From NCBI GenBank assembly GCA_023262125.1, contig JALRDT010000106.1:1-12894 (forward strand): a DNA stretch of 12,894 nt, given 5' to 3'. This document shows positions 1 through 6,622 of the stretch, in pieces (within the stretch, counting starts at the first letter, position 1; every line of letters begins with the position of its first letter). A program made the translations under genes and the position numbers. Below the pieces are notes generated by a model, which searched no databases, was not told the origin of the DNA, and saw nothing but the letters and a program-made list of their open reading frames with translations. The DNA comes from Candidatus Nanopelagicaceae bacterium. GTDB lineage: Bacteria > Actinomycetota > Actinomycetes > Nanopelagicales > Nanopelagicaceae.

Positions 1-378
1 ACCGAGCACATCCTGCTCGGCTTGATTCACGAAGGTGAAGGCGTCGCCGCTAAGGCACTCGAAGCGCTCGGCATCAACCTCGAAGGTGTGCGCGAGCAGG
101 TGCAAGAAATCATCGGTCAGGGTCAGCAGGCACCAACCGGTCACATTCCATTTACTCCTCGTGCCAAAAAAGTTCTCGAACTTTCACTTCGCGCCATTGT
201 TAAGCATATTGATTGCATCTCAGATGAAGATATTGCAAAGGTAAATATCCCAACCGGAATTCCATTGCTTTATGAATTCGGTGAAGATTGGGAACCAATC
301 ACAAAGGGTGGCGAGTACTTAGATCCAGAGGCAGCAAAGGCAGCTATCGAAGCCGTTGCTAATCAGGGTAAGAAGTAA
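1..378 (+). CDS. Chimeric frame: ClpC N-domain fused to GpmA C-terminus (5' end outside window)
   Basis: The frame is open from the first base, so the start lies outside the window. Codons 1-61 read as the first Clp N-repeat of the ClpC chaperone/unfoldase ([20 protein letters not shown], then GQGQQAP and [14 protein letters not shown]). ClpC would continue into a second TEHILLG repeat and two AAA+ modules, but these are absent. From SLRA (codons 62-65) onward the protein reads as the C-terminus of 2,3-bisphosphoglycerate-dependent phosphoglycerate mutase: [34 protein letters not shown], ending NQGKK. The join falls on TCACTTCGCG (184-193), a sequence that can encode both ClpC LSLRE and Gpm NSLRA. 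GC is about 56% in 1-180 and 44% in 181-360 by hand count. The Gpm half fits the location, since gpm lies beside senX3-regX3 in mycobacteria. The catalytic histidines of Gpm would be in the missing part, so this product would not be a working mutase or ClpC. It may be an assembly or amplification chimera. Confidence 0.85.
   Translation, partial: TEHILLGLIHEGEGVAAKALEALGINLEGVREQVQEIIGQGQQAPTGHIPFTPRAKKVLELSLRAIVKHIDCISDEDIAKVNIPTGIPLLYEFGEDWEPITKGGEYLDPEAAKAAIEAVANQGKK
184..193 (+). other. Microhomology at the ClpC/GpmA junction
   Basis: TCACTTCGCG is the point where protein similarity changes from ClpC to phosphoglycerate mutase. It encodes S-L-R plus the first base of the next codon, and both families have Ser-Leu-Arg here (ClpC LSLRE, Gpm NSLRA). 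Such a short shared stretch is what a template switch, a mis-assembly or an illegitimate recombination would use. The exact crossover base cannot be resolved inside it. Confidence 0.6.
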
Positions 379-380
379 AT

Positions 381-1649
381 TTAAGCGAGAGCAGACACAG
401 AGCCAGGATGACCTTCAGCCACCCATTTGCGCAGAATCTGTGGCGAGAAGAGCTCATTCATAACCATTTCAACTGCGCCGGTTAAGCCAGCTTCCTCTGA
501 AAATTCGCTAATTCGAATTTGAAGATCTCTGGTAGCAAGCGGAAGAGATCTATTTAAAACAGATTCTCTTATTGATGCAAGTAGTTTATCTCCTGCAGCA
601 GAAACGCTACCACCGATCACAATTAAAGAAGGATTATGGAAATTAACTAAAGTTGCTAAAACTGCTCCAATATCGTTACCAGCTTTGATAATTCTCTCTA
701 CACACCATCTATCACCATTACGCGAACCTTCGATTACATCTTGAATTATTAGCTTATTTTTACTTTTCTTTAACTTAGATAAATATGTACTTTCGCCAGA
801 AGCTATTGCTAGCTCTGCATCTCGCACGATTGCAAGACCACCCGCGACAGCTTCGATGCAACCCAGATTGCCACATCGGCATGCAACATCATTGGCGGCA
901 AGTGCTATATGTCCAATATCTCCAGCACAACCTTGCGCACCTCGATGTAATTGTCCATGAGTCAAAATTCCAGCGCCGATACCACTACCAACTTTTACAA
1001 AGATAAGCTCATTGGTAATCGCATTCTTTCTAAGAGCATGCTCACCAAGCGCCATGAGATTCACATCGTTATCAATCCACACAGGAACCTTGTATTTATT
1101 CGAAAATCTAATTCGAATTGGATATTTATCCCACCCAGGCATGATTGGTGGAGAGACCGGTATACCGTTTGCAAATTCAACTGGTCCTGGTACGCCTATA
1201 CCTATTCCCCATATATTTTTGATTTTGAATTCGAGAATTAAAGAATCAAAGGATTTTTCAACTAGCGAAAGAACAAATTCTGGACCTTTAGAAACATCGG
1301 CCTCGATATAAGAGGTGCCAACCAAATTGCCAGATAAATCTGAGGCCGCAACTTGAAACCCAGTTGCTCCTAACTCGGCAACTAAAATTGCGCCAGCAGA
1401 TTCATTGAAATTAAGAAGTCTTGCCGCTCGTCCCCCAGTCGATTGCGCTAGTTCTCCATTGCGGATTAAATTCAATTCGCATGCTATATCTATGAACTTT
1501 GTTGAGAGGGTACGCGAGAGGGATGTGGATAAAGCGATCTCAGGACGTGTAGCTGAGCGTGCCCTACGCACGTAGGTGATTATCTGAGCCAAATAATCTG
1601 CACCGTCGGCGTCTAGGGAGAAGACGGGAGCCTTCTTATTGGTGGCCAT
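381..1649 (-). CDS. ROK-family transcriptional repressor of the sugar operon
   Basis: A 422-residue ROK-family regulator, probably a sugar-responsive repressor of the divergent operon starting at 1814. Residues about 20-70 form the N-terminal winged helix-turn-helix typical of XylR/NagC-type ROK regulators. The sugar-kinase-like fold follows: GVPGPV (152-157), NDVN with Asp195 in the catalytic-base position, GSGIGAG (221-227), and the ROK zinc motif with His247 and CRCGNLGC (257-264). The usual ExGH sequence is DIGH (244-247), common in non-catalytic regulators, so I infer ligand binding rather than kinase activity. The ATG is chosen because it follows AGGAGG; the 3-base spacer is short, but no other ATG lies near. 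The stop is only 2 bases from the stop of the preceding convergent frame. The inducer is inferred to be a sugar or pathway intermediate; it is not readable from sequence. Confidence 0.9.
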   Translation of the reverse strand: MATNKKAPVFSLDADGADYLAQIITYVRRARSATRPEIALSTSLSRTLSTKFIDIACELNLIRNGELAQSTGGRAARLLNFNESAGAILVAELGATGFQVAASDLSGNLVGTSYIEADVSKGPEFVLSLVEKSFDSLILEFKIKNIWGIGIGVPGPVEFANGIPVSPPIMPGWDKYPIRIRFSNKYKVPVWIDNDVNLMALGEHALRKNAITNELIFVKVGSGIGAGILTHGQLHRGAQGCAGDIGHIALAANDVACRCGNLGCIEAVAGGLAIVRDAELAIASGESTYLSKLKKSKNKLIIQDVIEGSRNGDRWCVERIIKAGNDIGAVLATLVNFHNPSLIVIGGSVSAAGDKLLASIRESVLNRSLPLATRDLQIRISEFSEEAGLTGAVEMVMNELFSPQILRKWVAEGHPGSVSALA

Positions 1650-1652
1650 CGC

Positions 1653-1658
1653 CCTCCT
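1653..1658 (-). promoter_or_regulatory. Ribosome binding site of the ROK repressor
   Basis: Read leftwards this is AGGAGG, followed by 3 bases and the ATG at 1649. It is a full Shine-Dalgarno match, but the spacing is shorter than usual. The next two genes to the right (1814, 2673) also have AGGAGG-type sites only 4 bases from ATG, so short spacing seems normal for this operon. Confidence 0.7.
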
Positions 1659-1704
1659 TTCTCGCGTGTTGGTTTAAAACACTACCACCCACGCTCACTT
1701 TCTT

Positions 1705-1725
1705 ATGTTACAAACTTTATAACAT
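1705..1725. promoter_or_regulatory. Candidate ROK operator O1 (21-base near-palindrome)
   Basis: The core TGTTACAAACTTTATAACA (1706-1724) is a palindrome about C1715 with one mismatched pair, and one more matching pair outside gives 21 bases. It overlaps the candidate leftward -10 TATAAA, so binding would block the repressor's own transcription. The left half-site TTATGTT (1703-1709) recurs at 1766-1772 in the second candidate operator. The position and symmetry are seen directly; binding by the adjacent ROK protein is inferred. Confidence 0.5.
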
Positions 1726-1765
1726 TTGTATAAAATATTCAAACTTAGGTAGAAAAAGACTTGCA

Positions 1766-1785
1766 TTATGTTTTTTTAGGCATAA
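1766..1785. promoter_or_regulatory. Candidate ROK operator O2
   Basis: The inverted repeat TTATG-N10-CATAA lies between the candidate rightward -35 (1761-1766) and -10 (1783-1788). Its left arm TTATGTT is identical to the left arm beside O1, about 60 bases away centre to centre. That arrangement would let one repressor control both directions. The arms are short and AT-rich, so chance is a real alternative. Confidence 0.35.
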
Positions 1786-1813
1786 GTTTAGCTCACGTAA
1801 AAAAGGAGGAAAA

Positions 1814-2632
1814 ATGAAACTTGGCTACCAAACAATTACTTGGGGTGGAGTTGTAGGTCAGGCACAAGGGGTCACTAGCATCAAAGATCTCTTTTATCAG
1901 ACATACGGTTCAACCGCTAAAGCTTGTGAGGATATTGCTGCCGCAGGTTACTCAGGCATTGAAATATTCGATGGGAATTTAGCTGAATATGCAAACGATC
2001 CAGACTCTTTTAAGAGCCTTCTATCAAAACATAATCTCGAATTAGTAAGCGTTTATACAGGTGCCAATTTTATTTACCAAGACATACTCGTAGATGAATT
2101 CCATAAGATTAAGCAGGCTATTCAGTTTGCTAAATCAATGGGTGCGAGCAATTTGATTGTTGGCGGTGGCGCAAAACGTTCAACTGGTACTACTGAAGAA
2201 GATTATGTGATGTTGGCAAAAGGACTTGACCAAGTTACTGATCTTGCAGCAGCAGCAGGTTTAACAGCTTGCTACCACCCTCATTTAACAACTATTGTCG
2301 AAAACACTGCCGAGTTGGACAAGATTATGAGTCTCTCCAAGATTCATTTCTGCCCAGACACTGCTCACCTGACTGCAGGTGGAGTTGATGCTGCTGCAGC
2401 GATCCGAAAGTATGGAAATCGTGTACGTCACGTCCATCTAAAGGATTACACCGCAAATCCTTTTGCATTTTTACCTCTTGGTAAAGGTGAAATTGATTTT
2501 GCAAATATTTTCTCAGCACTAAAGGAAGTCTCTTACGATGGCTGGCTTGTAGTTGAACTTGATGGATATAACGGTAATCCAAAAGATGCCGCAGATATAA
2601 GTATGAAGTTCATAAAAGAAAACCTGAAGTAA
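1814..2632 (+). CDS. TIM-barrel sugar isomerase/epimerase-like enzyme, IolE-like (possible LgdB-type lyase/hydratase)
   Basis: A 272-residue cytoplasmic protein of the xylose-isomerase-like / AP-endonuclease-2 TIM-barrel superfamily. Its layout resembles inosose dehydratase IolE: GYQTITWGG at the N-terminus (4-12), YHPHLTTIVENTAELDKIM (154-172), DTAH (182-185), RHVHLKD (205-211), GKGEID (223-228), and the C-terminal Glu249 in VVELDG. The Asp, His and Glu residues are the usual divalent-metal ligands. Such enzymes abstract a proton next to a keto group, giving dehydration, hydration, elimination or epimerisation. Next to two Gfo/Idh dehydrogenases, the inferred role is beta-elimination from, or hydration of, a 3-keto sugar (LgdB1/LgdB2-type). 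A true IolE role in inositol catabolism is the main alternative, but no iolB, iolC, iolD or iolG set is present. The start follows AGGAGG (1804-1809) by 4 bases. This is the first gene of the operon. Confidence 0.85.
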   Translation: MKLGYQTITWGGVVGQAQGVTSIKDLFYQTYGSTAKACEDIAAAGYSGIEIFDGNLAEYANDPDSFKSLLSKHNLELVSVYTGANFIYQDILVDEFHKIKQAIQFAKSMGASNLIVGGGAKRSTGTTEEDYVMLAKGLDQVTDLAAAAGLTACYHPHLTTIVENTAELDKIMSLSKIHFCPDTAHLTAGGVDAAAAIRKYGNRVRHVHLKDYTANPFAFLPLGKGEIDFANIFSALKEVSYDGWLVVELDGYNGNPKDAADISMKFIKENLK

Positions 2633-2672
2633 GTCTTACAAAATCAAAGCAACAAAATTCCAAGGAGGAATA

Positions 2673-3815
2673 ATGAAAAAAAGCAATAAATCTAAGGTTT
2701 TGCTAGCAGGCTTGACTGCGGCGCTCCTTGGAGCATCTACTTTCTCAGCGGTGGGCGCAGAATCAGCTGCGTCAATTGCTCAAAAAGGTTTAGCCGACCT
2801 TGCAAAAGGTGTTTATTCAACAGGTCCTAACGGTGAAAAAGCAGCAGCTGCAAGTTCACTTAAATTTACCCCTGCAGAATTAACAAAACTTAAGGGAATG
2901 AATGCAACAGCAGCAATTGCATTCCACTTAACATCAGACTGGACATCAGGACAACAGGCTGGACTTACAAAGCGTTTCAAGGAACTAGGAATCAAGATTG
3001 TTGGAGTTACTCAGGCTGACTTCAAGGCAGATGTTCAAGTTTCACAGATTCAGACATTGATGGCTAAGAAGCCAAATATTCTTGTTTCAATCCCAGTTGA
3101 TGGTCAAGCCACTGCAGAAGCTTACAAAGCGGCTGCAGCAGCTGGCGCAAAGATTGTATTCATGGATAACACCGCTGCTGGTTTAACAGTCGGTAAGGAT
3201 TATGTTTCAGTAGTATCAGCAGATAATTACGCAAACGGTGCAGCTTCTGCATACTTGTTAGGTCGCGAACTAAATGGCAAGGGAACTATTGCACTTATTC
3301 ATCATGCTGCTGATTTCTGGGTTACAAAACAGCGTTGGAATGGATTTAAGGATACGATCACAAAGAAATTCCCAGGAATTAAGATTGTAGAAGATCAAGG
3401 AATTTCAGGTCCTGACTTTGCAGGCGATGCACAGAAGGCTGCAACAGCAATCCTTACAAAGAATCCAAAGATCAGCGCAATTTGGGCAGTGTGGGATACA
3501 CCTGCTGAAGGTGTAATGGCAGCGCTACGTGATGCTGGCAATACAACTACAAAGATTGCAACTCAAGACCTAGGTGCGAACGTTGCAATTTCTCTAGCAA
3601 AGAAGGGTCCAGTTATTGGACTTGGAGCTCAACGCCCATTTGATGCAGGTGTTACCGAGGCAAATCTCGCAGCATATGCATTACTAGGCAAAAAGGCTCC
3701 TGCATATATTGCAATGCCAGCGTTAGCTGTAGATCACGCAGGTGTGTTGAAGGCATGGCAGACTGTTTACAGCGCGCCAGCACCAGCTGATCTAAAGGCT
3801 TCTTTTAAGAAGTAA
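2673..3815 (+). CDS. Secreted sugar-binding protein of an Rbs/Mgl-type ABC importer
   Basis: A 380-residue substrate-binding protein of the periplasmic-binding-protein-like sugar family (RbsB / Peripla_BP_4 type). Residues 1-29 are a Sec signal peptide (MKKSNKSK, hydrophobic core, SAVGA before Glu30). The two-lobed fold is seen in the strand-turn patterns KELGIKIVGV, KKPNILVSIPVDG, AAAGAKIVFMDN, SADNYANGAASA and NPKISAIWAVWDTPAEG. It should capture the substrate outside the membrane and deliver it to the permease at 6619. The protein has no cysteine at all, so the lipobox expected for a monoderm binding protein is missing. The start follows AAGGAGG (2662-2668) by 4 bases. It lies 40 bases after the first operon gene and is followed by a very strong RNA hairpin, which fits high expression. 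The ligand is not readable; a neutral monosaccharide or anhydrosugar is inferred from the family and neighbours. Confidence 0.92.
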   Translation: MKKSNKSKVLLAGLTAALLGASTFSAVGAESAASIAQKGLADLAKGVYSTGPNGEKAAAASSLKFTPAELTKLKGMNATAAIAFHLTSDWTSGQQAGLTKRFKELGIKIVGVTQADFKADVQVSQIQTLMAKKPNILVSIPVDGQATAEAYKAAAAAGAKIVFMDNTAAGLTVGKDYVSVVSADNYANGAASAYLLGRELNGKGTIALIHHAADFWVTKQRWNGFKDTITKKFPGIKIVEDQGISGPDFAGDAQKAATAILTKNPKISAIWAVWDTPAEGVMAALRDAGNTTTKIATQDLGANVAISLAKKGPVIGLGAQRPFDAGVTEANLAAYALLGKKAPAYIAMPALAVDHAGVLKAWQTVYSAPAPADLKASFKK

Positions 3816-3853
3816 TTTGCAGTAAGTGCCTTGAGGGGGGCACCTTTCGAAAA

Positions 3854-3883
3854 GCCACCTCGGACCGAAAGGTCCGAGGTGGC
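3854..3883 (+). promoter_or_regulatory. Strong intercistronic RNA hairpin after the binding-protein gene
   Basis: A perfect 13-base-pair stem, GCCACCTCGGACC (3854-3866) with its exact complement at 3871-3883, is closed by a GAAA tetraloop (3867-3870). No T-run follows on the + strand (ACTAAAAAATAAA), so it does not look like a simple intrinsic terminator for this operon. It sits 38 bases after the binding-protein stop and 28 before the next ATG. Such hairpins after binding-protein genes usually block 3' decay and let that gene be made in excess. On the minus strand the stem is followed by TTTT, so leftward termination is conceivable, but no leftward gene lies near. Neighbouring bases can pair with it in other ways (see findings). 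Confidence 0.75.
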
Positions 3884-3911
3884 ACTAAAAAATAAATTTA
3901 AGGAAATTAAA

Positions 3912-5084
3912 ATGAAAAAGTTAAATGTTGGTCTAATTGGCGCAGGATTTATGGGTAAGGCGCACTCACTTGCATATACGGCTATGCCGATGTTTTTTTG
4001 GCCGGCGCCTGCTATTCCTGTGCGTAAATCGATCGTAGACGTTAGCGATTCAATTGCTGCAGAGGCTGCGCAACGTTTCGGTTTTGAAAAAAGTTCTTCC
4101 GATTGGCGATCTGTTGTTGAAGATCCTGAGATCGACATTGTTGATATTGCTACTCCAAATCATTTACATGCCGAAATAGCAATTGCCGCTGCAGCAGCTG
4201 GAAAACACATTATTAGCGAAAAGCCGCTAGCAAGAAGTGGTGAAGAAGCAAAGACCATGTATGACGCAGTTAAGAACGCTGGCATTGTTCATATGGTCGC
4301 ATTCAATTATCGACGCACACCAGCAGTCGCCCTTGCAAAGAAATATATTGAAGAAGGTGCAATTGGTGAGATTCTTAATTTCCGAGGCACATATCTTCAA
4401 GATTGGTCAGCAGATCCAGATGGACCACTTTCATGGCGCTTCCAAAAGAAAATTGCAGGCTCAGGATCGCTTGGTGATATTGGAACACACGTAGTCGATA
4501 TGGCACGTTACCTTTGTGGTGAAATTACACAAGTTAATACCCAATTACGTACCTGGGTAAAGACGCGCCCACTTCAAGCTGGCGGAGTAGACAAGCTAGG
4601 TGCAAGCACTAAGGACTCCACTGCACCACGTGGTGAAGTTGATGTTGACGATGAAGTTTTGTCATTACTTGAGTTTGAGAATGGCGCAATCGGATCTCTC
4701 GAAGCTACACGTAATGCTCACGGAAGAAATAACTTCTTAACTTTTGAAATACATGGAACATTAGGTTCAATTTATTTCAACTATGAGCGTAGAGATGAAT
4801 TACAGGTTGCCTTTGCTTCGGATAAAGCTGATAGAAAAGGATTTAGAACAGTTTATACAGGTCCTGCTCATCCATACGGAGAAGGTTTGTGGCCAATTCC
4901 AGCCCTAGGTATTGGTTATGGCGAAACCAAGATCATTGAAACCTACGATTTTGTTAAAGCAATTATGGATGGAAGCCAGGTAAGCCCAAACTTCAAAGAC
5001 GGATACCAAATTAACTTAATTGCAGATGCAATGGCAGCTTCTGCTGCTTCTCGTTCTTGGACCCCTGTACAACAGGTTAAGTAA
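3912..5084 (+). CDS. Gfo/Idh/MocA dehydrogenase, levoglucosan-dehydrogenase-like (LgdA-like)
   Basis: A 390-residue NAD(P)-dependent sugar dehydrogenase. The Rossmann domain starts with GLIGAGFMG (7-15). EKP (103-105) holds the family's catalytic lysine, Lys104. The C-terminal alpha/beta domain has YLQDW (161-165) and GDIGTH (188-193), with Asp189 and His193 in the substrate and proton-relay positions. A hydrophobic loop, AMPMFFWPAPAIPVRK (about 24-39), follows the first Rossmann helix. From memory this loop resembles levoglucosan dehydrogenase LgdA of Pseudarthrobacter, which oxidises C3 of levoglucosan with NAD+. I could not align the two, so the substrate is an inference; an inositol or another glycoside is possible. 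I chose the ATG at 3912, preceded by AAGGAAA, because the 27 residues of upstream open frame would read through the hairpin and do not belong to the fold. The following ATPase gene starts 26 bases after the stop. Confidence 0.88.
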   Translation: MKKLNVGLIGAGFMGKAHSLAYTAMPMFFWPAPAIPVRKSIVDVSDSIAAEAAQRFGFEKSSSDWRSVVEDPEIDIVDIATPNHLHAEIAIAAAAAGKHIISEKPLARSGEEAKTMYDAVKNAGIVHMVAFNYRRTPAVALAKKYIEEGAIGEILNFRGTYLQDWSADPDGPLSWRFQKKIAGSGSLGDIGTHVVDMARYLCGEITQVNTQLRTWVKTRPLQAGGVDKLGASTKDSTAPRGEVDVDDEVLSLLEFENGAIGSLEATRNAHGRNNFLTFEIHGTLGSIYFNYERRDELQVAFASDKADRKGFRTVYTGPAHPYGEGLWPIPALGIGYGETKIIETYDFVKAIMDGSQVSPNFKDGYQINLIADAMAASAASRSWTPVQQVK

Positions 5085-5110
5085 GAATAGGAATAAAAAG
5101 GTAGATCGCA

Positions 5111-6622
5111 ATGTCTAGTAACTTTAATGTCGTTGAAATGATTGGAATATCCAAGTCATTCTTTGGCGTCAAAGTACTAGACAGCGTTAATTTCTCAGTT
5201 TCGCCAGGAGAGATTCATGCCCTCGCTGGAGAAAATGGCGCTGGTAAATCAACCCTAATGAAGATTCTTCAAGGTGTTTACACACTAGATGCTGGTGAAA
5301 TTAAAATTGCAGGCGAAAAAGTTTCGATTCATTCTTTTCAAGATGCACGCAAATTGGGCATCGGGATGGTTTTCCAGGAATTTTCACTTGTTCCAGAACT
5401 ATCAGTGGCTCAAAATATCTTTTTGGATAGAGAACATAAGAATAAGTTTGGCTTATTTGATGAAAAAAGAACTATTAATCAGGCAAAACTGGTGATGGAA
5501 GAGCTTGGGCTCGATATTGACGTTACTGCAAAAGTTTCAACTTTAGGTCGCGCCTATCAACAATTAACCGAAATCGCAAAAGCCATCGCCGGAGAAGCTA
5601 AGATTCTAATTCTTGATGAACCTACAGCCTCATTGGCAAAAGAAGAAGTAGATGCTCTATTTATAGTGCTAAAGCAACTTACCGCTCGTGGTGTTTCAAT
5701 TATTTACATTAGCCACAGAATGGATGAGATTTATCGAATTTGTGATCAAATAACAATATTACGCGATGGAAAAAAGATAGCAGTCTCTAAATTAAATGAA
5801 ATCTCTGCGCAAGAGATTATTGCTCACATAACTGGGCGAAAAGATGTTGAAATGTTGTCACATCATGGTGTTTCTATCGCCCAAACTAAAGATCCTATTT
5901 TTGAAGCCGAAAGAATCAAAGTCGGTAATAAGGTAAATGACATTTCATTCAAGTTATACCCGGGCGAAATCCTTGGTCTGGCTGGGCTTATGGGAAGTGG
6001 ACGCACAGAATTAGTTAGAGCCATTTTTGGGTTAGACAAAAAAGATAACGGCAAGATAAAAATTGAAGGAAATGAAGTAACAATAAAAAATCCGCAAGAT
6101 GCCATGAAGAATGGAATTGCCTTTATACCAGAAGATAGACGCCGACAAGGCTTAGTTATGGAACATTCGGTGAAGCAAAATATTTTAGCCACTAACTTAT
6201 CGTCGCTATCACATTTGAGTTTTTTAAACTTCTCAAAAATTAATCATGTTGTACAAGATGCAATTACTAATTTTGAAGTTAGACCAGCCGAACCTAATCG
6301 CGAAGTCCGTCTTTTATCTGGTGGAAATCAACAAAAAGTGGTTATTGCAAAATGGCTGGCAACAAATCCCAAAATCGTACTTATGGATGAGCCAACAGTT
6401 GGCGTCGATATCGGAACCAAAGTCGATATTATGAAATTAGTTCGCTCTTTTGCAGATGAAGGCAAAGCAGTGATTCTAATTTCTTCAGAGTTACCTGAAT
6501 TATTAAGCGTGTGTGATCGAATTCTAGTTATAAGAAAAGGTGAAATAGCTGAAGAATTAGATCGCAAAGAAGTTAAAGACGAAGACCATCTGCAAATGAT
6601 TGTACAAGGGATAATGAAATGA
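5111..6622 (+). CDS. Sugar ABC transporter ATPase with two ATPase domains (RbsA/MglA/XylG type)
   Basis: A 503-residue, two-domain ATPase of the carbohydrate-uptake-2 importer class, which powers uptake through the permease encoded next. Domain 1 has Walker A GENGAGKST (40-48), an unusual signature region LGRAYQQ (145-151), Walker B ILILDEP (165-171) and switch His202. Domain 2 has the degenerate Walker A GLMGSGRTE (292-300, Arg in place of Lys), a standard signature LSGGNQQK (402-409), Walker B IVLMDEP (422-428) and Ser459 in place of the switch His. The asymmetric second site is normal for RbsA and MglA. The length matches the family. No strong Shine-Dalgarno precedes the ATG, only AAGGT (5099-5103), in contrast to the first two operon genes. 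Its last four bases, ATGA, overlap the start of the permease gene, implying translational coupling. Confidence 0.96.
   Translation: MSSNFNVVEMIGISKSFFGVKVLDSVNFSVSPGEIHALAGENGAGKSTLMKILQGVYTLDAGEIKIAGEKVSIHSFQDARKLGIGMVFQEFSLVPELSVAQNIFLDREHKNKFGLFDEKRTINQAKLVMEELGLDIDVTAKVSTLGRAYQQLTEIAKAIAGEAKILILDEPTASLAKEEVDALFIVLKQLTARGVSIIYISHRMDEIYRICDQITILRDGKKIAVSKLNEISAQEIIAHITGRKDVEMLSHHGVSIAQTKDPIFEAERIKVGNKVNDISFKLYPGEILGLAGLMGSGRTELVRAIFGLDKKDNGKIKIEGNEVTIKNPQDAMKNGIAFIPEDRRRQGLVMEHSVKQNILATNLSSLSHLSFLNFSKINHVVQDAITNFEVRPAEPNREVRLLSGGNQQKVVIAKWLATNPKIVLMDEPTVGVDIGTKVDIMKLVRSFADEGKAVILISSELPELLSVCDRILVIRKGEIAEELDRKEVKDEDHLQMIVQGIMK

Larger units (their letters stand above)
1650..1813. promoter_or_regulatory. 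Divergent promoter region between repressor and sugar operon
   Basis: The 164 bases between the two divergent starts are AT-rich and hold no gene. Leftward promoter candidate for the ROK gene: -10 TATAAA (complement of 1716-1721) with -35 TTGAAT (complement of 1737-1742), a 15-base spacer. Rightward candidate: -35 TTGCAT (1761-1766) and a weak -10 TAAGTT (1783-1788), 16-base spacer. Two inverted repeats lie on these elements (listed separately). A further imperfect repeat, GTGTT-N7-AACAC (1666-1682), lies in the repressor's leader. The element calls are by eye and uncertain; the region's role as a shared control region is much safer. Confidence 0.6.

Noticed and set aside
145..230. A simple frameshift or phage insertion explaining the ClpC/Gpm switch
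   Set aside because: Both halves are in the same frame with no intervening sequence, repeat or mobile-element end; only a 10-base shared stretch marks the join.
368..395. Direct repeats at the two edges of the cassette (around 378-386 and 9898-9906)
   Set aside because: The similarity is limited to TAA(A)TTTAA, which is explained by back-to-back stop codons and also occurs at 12446, outside the cassette.
785..1311. Several rightward open frames inside the ROK gene
   Set aside because: They are antisense to a clearly conserved ROK protein, have no recognisable domains and no ribosome sites.
1814..2632. Calling the cassette a standard myo-inositol (iol) cluster because of the IolE-like first enzyme
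   Set aside because: No IolB, IolC, IolD or methylmalonate-semialdehyde dehydrogenase genes are present, and the second dehydrogenase/TIM-barrel pair fits a 3-keto-sugar pathway better. Not excluded by sequence alone.
3854..3895. Hairpin as an intrinsic terminator ending the operon after the binding protein
   Set aside because: No T-run follows on the + strand, and the importer ATPase, permease and enzymes that need co-expression lie downstream on the same strand.
3831..3911. A 27-residue upstream extension of the dehydrogenase from a TTG start
   Set aside because: It would run through the 13-bp hairpin, has no ribosome site, and adds residues before a complete Rossmann N-terminus. The ATG at 3912 has AAGGAAA upstream.
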